Shown: positions 6,129 through 7,072 of the stretch, piece by piece | Layout of the letters: each line of letters starts with the position of its first letter | How positions within the stretch are numbered: the first letter of the stretch is position 1 | NCBI GenBank assembly: GCA_958426425.1 | Contig: CATZYY010000124.1 | Span: 1 to 7,072, forward strand | Direction of reading: 5' to 3' | Length of the DNA stretch: 7,072 nt | Origin: an uncultured Oscillospiraceae bacterium | GTDB lineage: Bacteria; Bacillota; Clostridia; Oscillospirales; Oscillospiraceae | Program-made: the position numbers and the translations under genes | The notes under the pieces: generated by a model | Database searches by the model: none | The model's input: the letters and a program-made list of their open reading frames with translations, nothing else | What the model was told of the DNA's origin: nothing

Positions 6129-6362
6129 GGAAATAATAAATGCGGCGGCCGTGGCGTGCTCGCAACACCCCACGGCCATACGTAGAGTGTGCACGCACTC
6201 ATACATAGCAGCAAAAGCTGCTCCGCAAGTACATTATAGTGTCTTTGTCCGCTTTTTACAAGCGGGTTTCCCAAAGACGCTTGATTTTGCTGCGGTCGCA
6301 TTTTGTCTGTCCGACAAGGCGTGGTGTATGGGGAACACTCATACGCTGCGTCTATTATTTCT
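6129..6362 (+). ncRNA. Multibranched structured RNA of about 235 nt, family not assigned (raiA motif suspected)
   Basis: The first transcribed bases GAAATAATA (6130-6138) pair perfectly with TATTATTTC (6353-6361), and the stem continues to 6147/6344, giving 17 pairs (two of them G-U) in 18 positions. Inside are hairpins at 6147-6177 (GGCCGTGG/CCACGGCC), 6185-6200 (GAGTG/CACTC), 6207-6222 (AGCAGC-AAAA-GCTGCT), 6239-6280 (GTGTCTTTG/CAAAGACGC with inner CCGCTT/AAGCGG), 6303-6317 (TTGTC/GACAA) and 6326-6344 (GTATG/CATAC). It has its own strong promoter and no ORF with a ribosome site. It lacks tRNA-like ends (not tmRNA), the rod shape of 6S RNA, and recognisable RNase P, SRP or T-box motifs. Size, closed multi-stem layout and host group fit the raiA-motif RNA of Firmicutes, but I could not check this against its consensus. 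Confidence 0.75.
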
Positions 6363-6400
6363 GCCGGAAAGCCGGAGGGGGCATGTCCCCCTCCCGGCAG
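6361..6400 (+). promoter_or_regulatory. GC-rich hairpin after the structured RNA, without T run
   Basis: CTGCCGG (6361-6367) pairs with CCGGCAG (6394-6400), and AGGGGG (6376-6381) with CCCCCT (6387-6392) around a five-base loop. CCGG at 6372-6375 competes for the same partner. No U tract follows, only CCCCGGCGGAAATGAC, so it is not a standard terminator. It may protect or process the 3' end of the RNA, or control entry to the small ORF at 6434. Confidence 0.5.
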
Positions 6401-6433
6401 CCCCGGCGGAAATGACAAAAAGGAGTGGACAAT

Positions 6434-6511
6434 ATGCGGGATCAAAACAGAGCGCCGTCTCCGGTCACCCCTTGGGCAAAGTGGGGATGCAGCCATGGCG
6501 GAGGAAACTAG
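6434..6511 (+). CDS. Putative 25-aa peptide ORF, overlapping the next gene
   Basis: The ORF begins MRDQNRAPSPVTPWAK and ends in a Gly-rich tail and TAG. Its AAGGAG (6420-6425) is eight bases before the ATG, the best ribosome site in this block. The peptide has three Pro, two Trp and one Cys and no signal peptide or membrane segment. Its last 17 bases overlap the start of the 84-aa gene, whose own ribosome site is weak, so the peptide may exist mainly to couple translation. I do not recognise a family. It could be a real micro-protein, a leader peptide or a chance ORF behind a ribosome site. Confidence 0.45.
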   Translation: MRDQNRAPSPVTPWAKWGCSHGGGN

Positions 6512-6749
6512 GCGGCCTACGGTGGACAGTCTGCTGGGGTTTTCCCTGCTGGATTATCTGGCCTTCCGCTGCGGGAATCTTTGCTTGTCCGACCTGCGCA
6601 GCATCCCGTCGGAACGGCTCTTCCTGGTGGCGGAATCCATACCGGAGGATGCGTTTTCCCGGGAGAGCTGGGCGCAGGCCCTGTCGTATTTGACCGGAAA
6701 AACGGCGGCAGACCCCCGGCGGGCCCTTCTGTCGGCGCTGAGAGCATGA
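6495..6749 (+). CDS. Hypothetical protein, 84 aa
   Basis: I do not recognise a family. The sequence starts MAEETRRPTVDSLLGFSLLD, continues with YLAFRCGNLCLSDLRSIPSE and a helical C-terminal half rich in Ala, Leu and Arg (SWAQALSYLTGKTAADPRR). It is predicted soluble and mostly helical, with two cysteines five residues apart (RCGNLC). The ATG at 6495 is chosen because the larger frame, reaching back to 6303, would run through the structured RNA and the GC hairpin with no ribosome site. It overlaps the 25-codon ORF by 17 bases and is followed seven bases later by a terminator, which supports it as a real gene. No transcription start nearer than 6129 is evident, so it is probably expressed by read-through from the structured RNA. 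Confidence 0.6.
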   Translation: MAEETRRPTVDSLLGFSLLDYLAFRCGNLCLSDLRSIPSERLFLVAESIPEDAFSRESWAQALSYLTGKTAADPRRALLSALRA

Positions 6750-6755
6750 AACATG

Positions 6756-6785
6756 AAAATGGAGAAGCGAATGCTTCTCCATTTT
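6756..6785. terminator. Bidirectional terminator between convergent genes
   Basis: AAAATGGAGAAGC (6756-6768), loop GAAT, GCTTCTCCATTTT (6773-6785): a perfect 13-bp stem with an A run on one side and a T run on the other. It serves the 84-aa gene rightward and the SSB-like gene leftward, ending one base before the latter's stop codon. Confidence 0.9.
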
Positions 6786-7072
6786 CTATTGATACGCCTC
6801 CTCATCCTCCAGCAGGTGCATCATGGAAACCTCGTAGGCCACCCGGTCCTGAGTGCCGGCGTCGGTGACCTTTTTATAGGCCCGGCTCTGGACCCGCCCC
6901 TCCAGAAACAGGCCGTCGCCCACCTGCAGCGTGCCGCATCGGGCCGCCAGCTGGCCCCAGGCAATCACCGGCAGATAGTCCGCCCGGCCGTACCGCCGGG
7001 GCACCGCCAGCATCAGATCGCAGATGCTGCGGCCCAGGGGCGTCCGCCGGTACACCGGCGGCTTGCACAGGG
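6786..7072 (-). CDS. Single-stranded DNA-binding protein-like, C-terminal OB domain (partial)
   Basis: The 94 C-terminal residues are visible; the start lies right of the window. Reading from 7070 leftward gives LCKPPVYRRTPLGRSICDLM, LAVPRRYGRADYLPVIAWGQ, then VGDGLFLEGRVQSRAYKK and VAYEVSMMHLLEDEEAYQ. R-x-T-P-L-G-R, D-Y-L-P-x-I-x-W-G and G-R-x-Q-S-R-x-Y are typical OB-fold SSB strands. I infer a clostridial two-OB SSB-like protein, of which this is the second domain. It lacks the acidic D-D-D-I-P-F tip by which canonical SSB recruits repair and replication partners, so it is probably an accessory paralogue rather than the main Ssb. A GTG at 7055 could be mistaken for a start, but homology continues upstream of it. 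It would act in the cytosol on single-stranded DNA. Confidence 0.8.
   Translation of the reverse strand, partial: LCKPPVYRRTPLGRSICDLMLAVPRRYGRADYLPVIAWGQLAARCGTLQVGDGLFLEGRVQSRAYKKVTDAGTQDRVAYEVSMMHLLEDEEAYQ

Noticed and set aside
6129..6362. Structured RNA interpreted as 6S RNA or tmRNA
   Set aside because: 6S RNA is a rod with one central bubble, not several independent hairpins; tmRNA needs tRNA-like GGG...CCA ends and a tag reading frame, which are not seen.
6082..6693. 203-codon plus-strand ORF covering the structured RNA
   Set aside because: It starts inside a terminator stem and runs through the promoter and all RNA hairpins; no ribosome site.

Overview
This is a GC-rich stretch of chromosome. 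The family set points to an anaerobic gut-type Clostridia, most likely Oscillospiraceae (an inference from recognised families such as DUF815, DUF3343, DUF6472, the clostridial LysA type and the two-OB SSB-like protein; no rRNA marker is present). Genes are tightly packed, have strong AGGAGG-like ribosome sites, and fall into five transcription blocks.

Block 1 (1-1443, +): the last 33 codons of dihydroxy-acid dehydratase (IlvD), then a DUF815-type P-loop ATPase. Block 2 (1444-1820): a 377-base gene-free stretch crowded with hairpins. It is bracketed by two identical 25-bp terminator hairpins. Joining their outer edges would rebuild one classic bidirectional terminator, which suggests that a roughly 296-bp element was inserted into, or duplicated, a terminator. 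Block 3 (1821-3077, -): diaminopimelate decarboxylase LysA, with its own sigma-A-type promoter.

Block 4 (3325-6041, +): a five-gene operon from one clear promoter. It holds yedF (TusA-like plus DsrE-like domains), a class-V aminotransferase/cysteine desulfurase-like enzyme of the EF2568 type, a DUF3343 small protein, a DUF6472 Cys-containing mini-protein and a NUDIX hydrolase. The first three are the known company of selenium-handling proteins, so the operon probably moves sulfur or selenium from cysteine/selenocysteine to an acceptor. A strong terminator closes it.

Block 5 (6094-6785, +): a near-consensus promoter (TTGCAC-17-TATGAT) starts a transcript whose first about 235 nt fold into a multibranched RNA closed by an 18-position stem (17 pairs). 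I cannot assign it to a family with certainty; the raiA-motif RNA of Firmicutes is my first guess. Downstream are a further hairpin, a 25-codon ORF with a perfect ribosome site, and an overlapping 84-aa orphan protein. A bidirectional terminator separates this block from the convergent, truncated gene for a two-OB-fold SSB-like protein (6786-end, -).

The most interesting parts are the structured RNA with its attached orphan mini-operon, the split-terminator element, and the selenium-type operon with its DUF6472 passenger.
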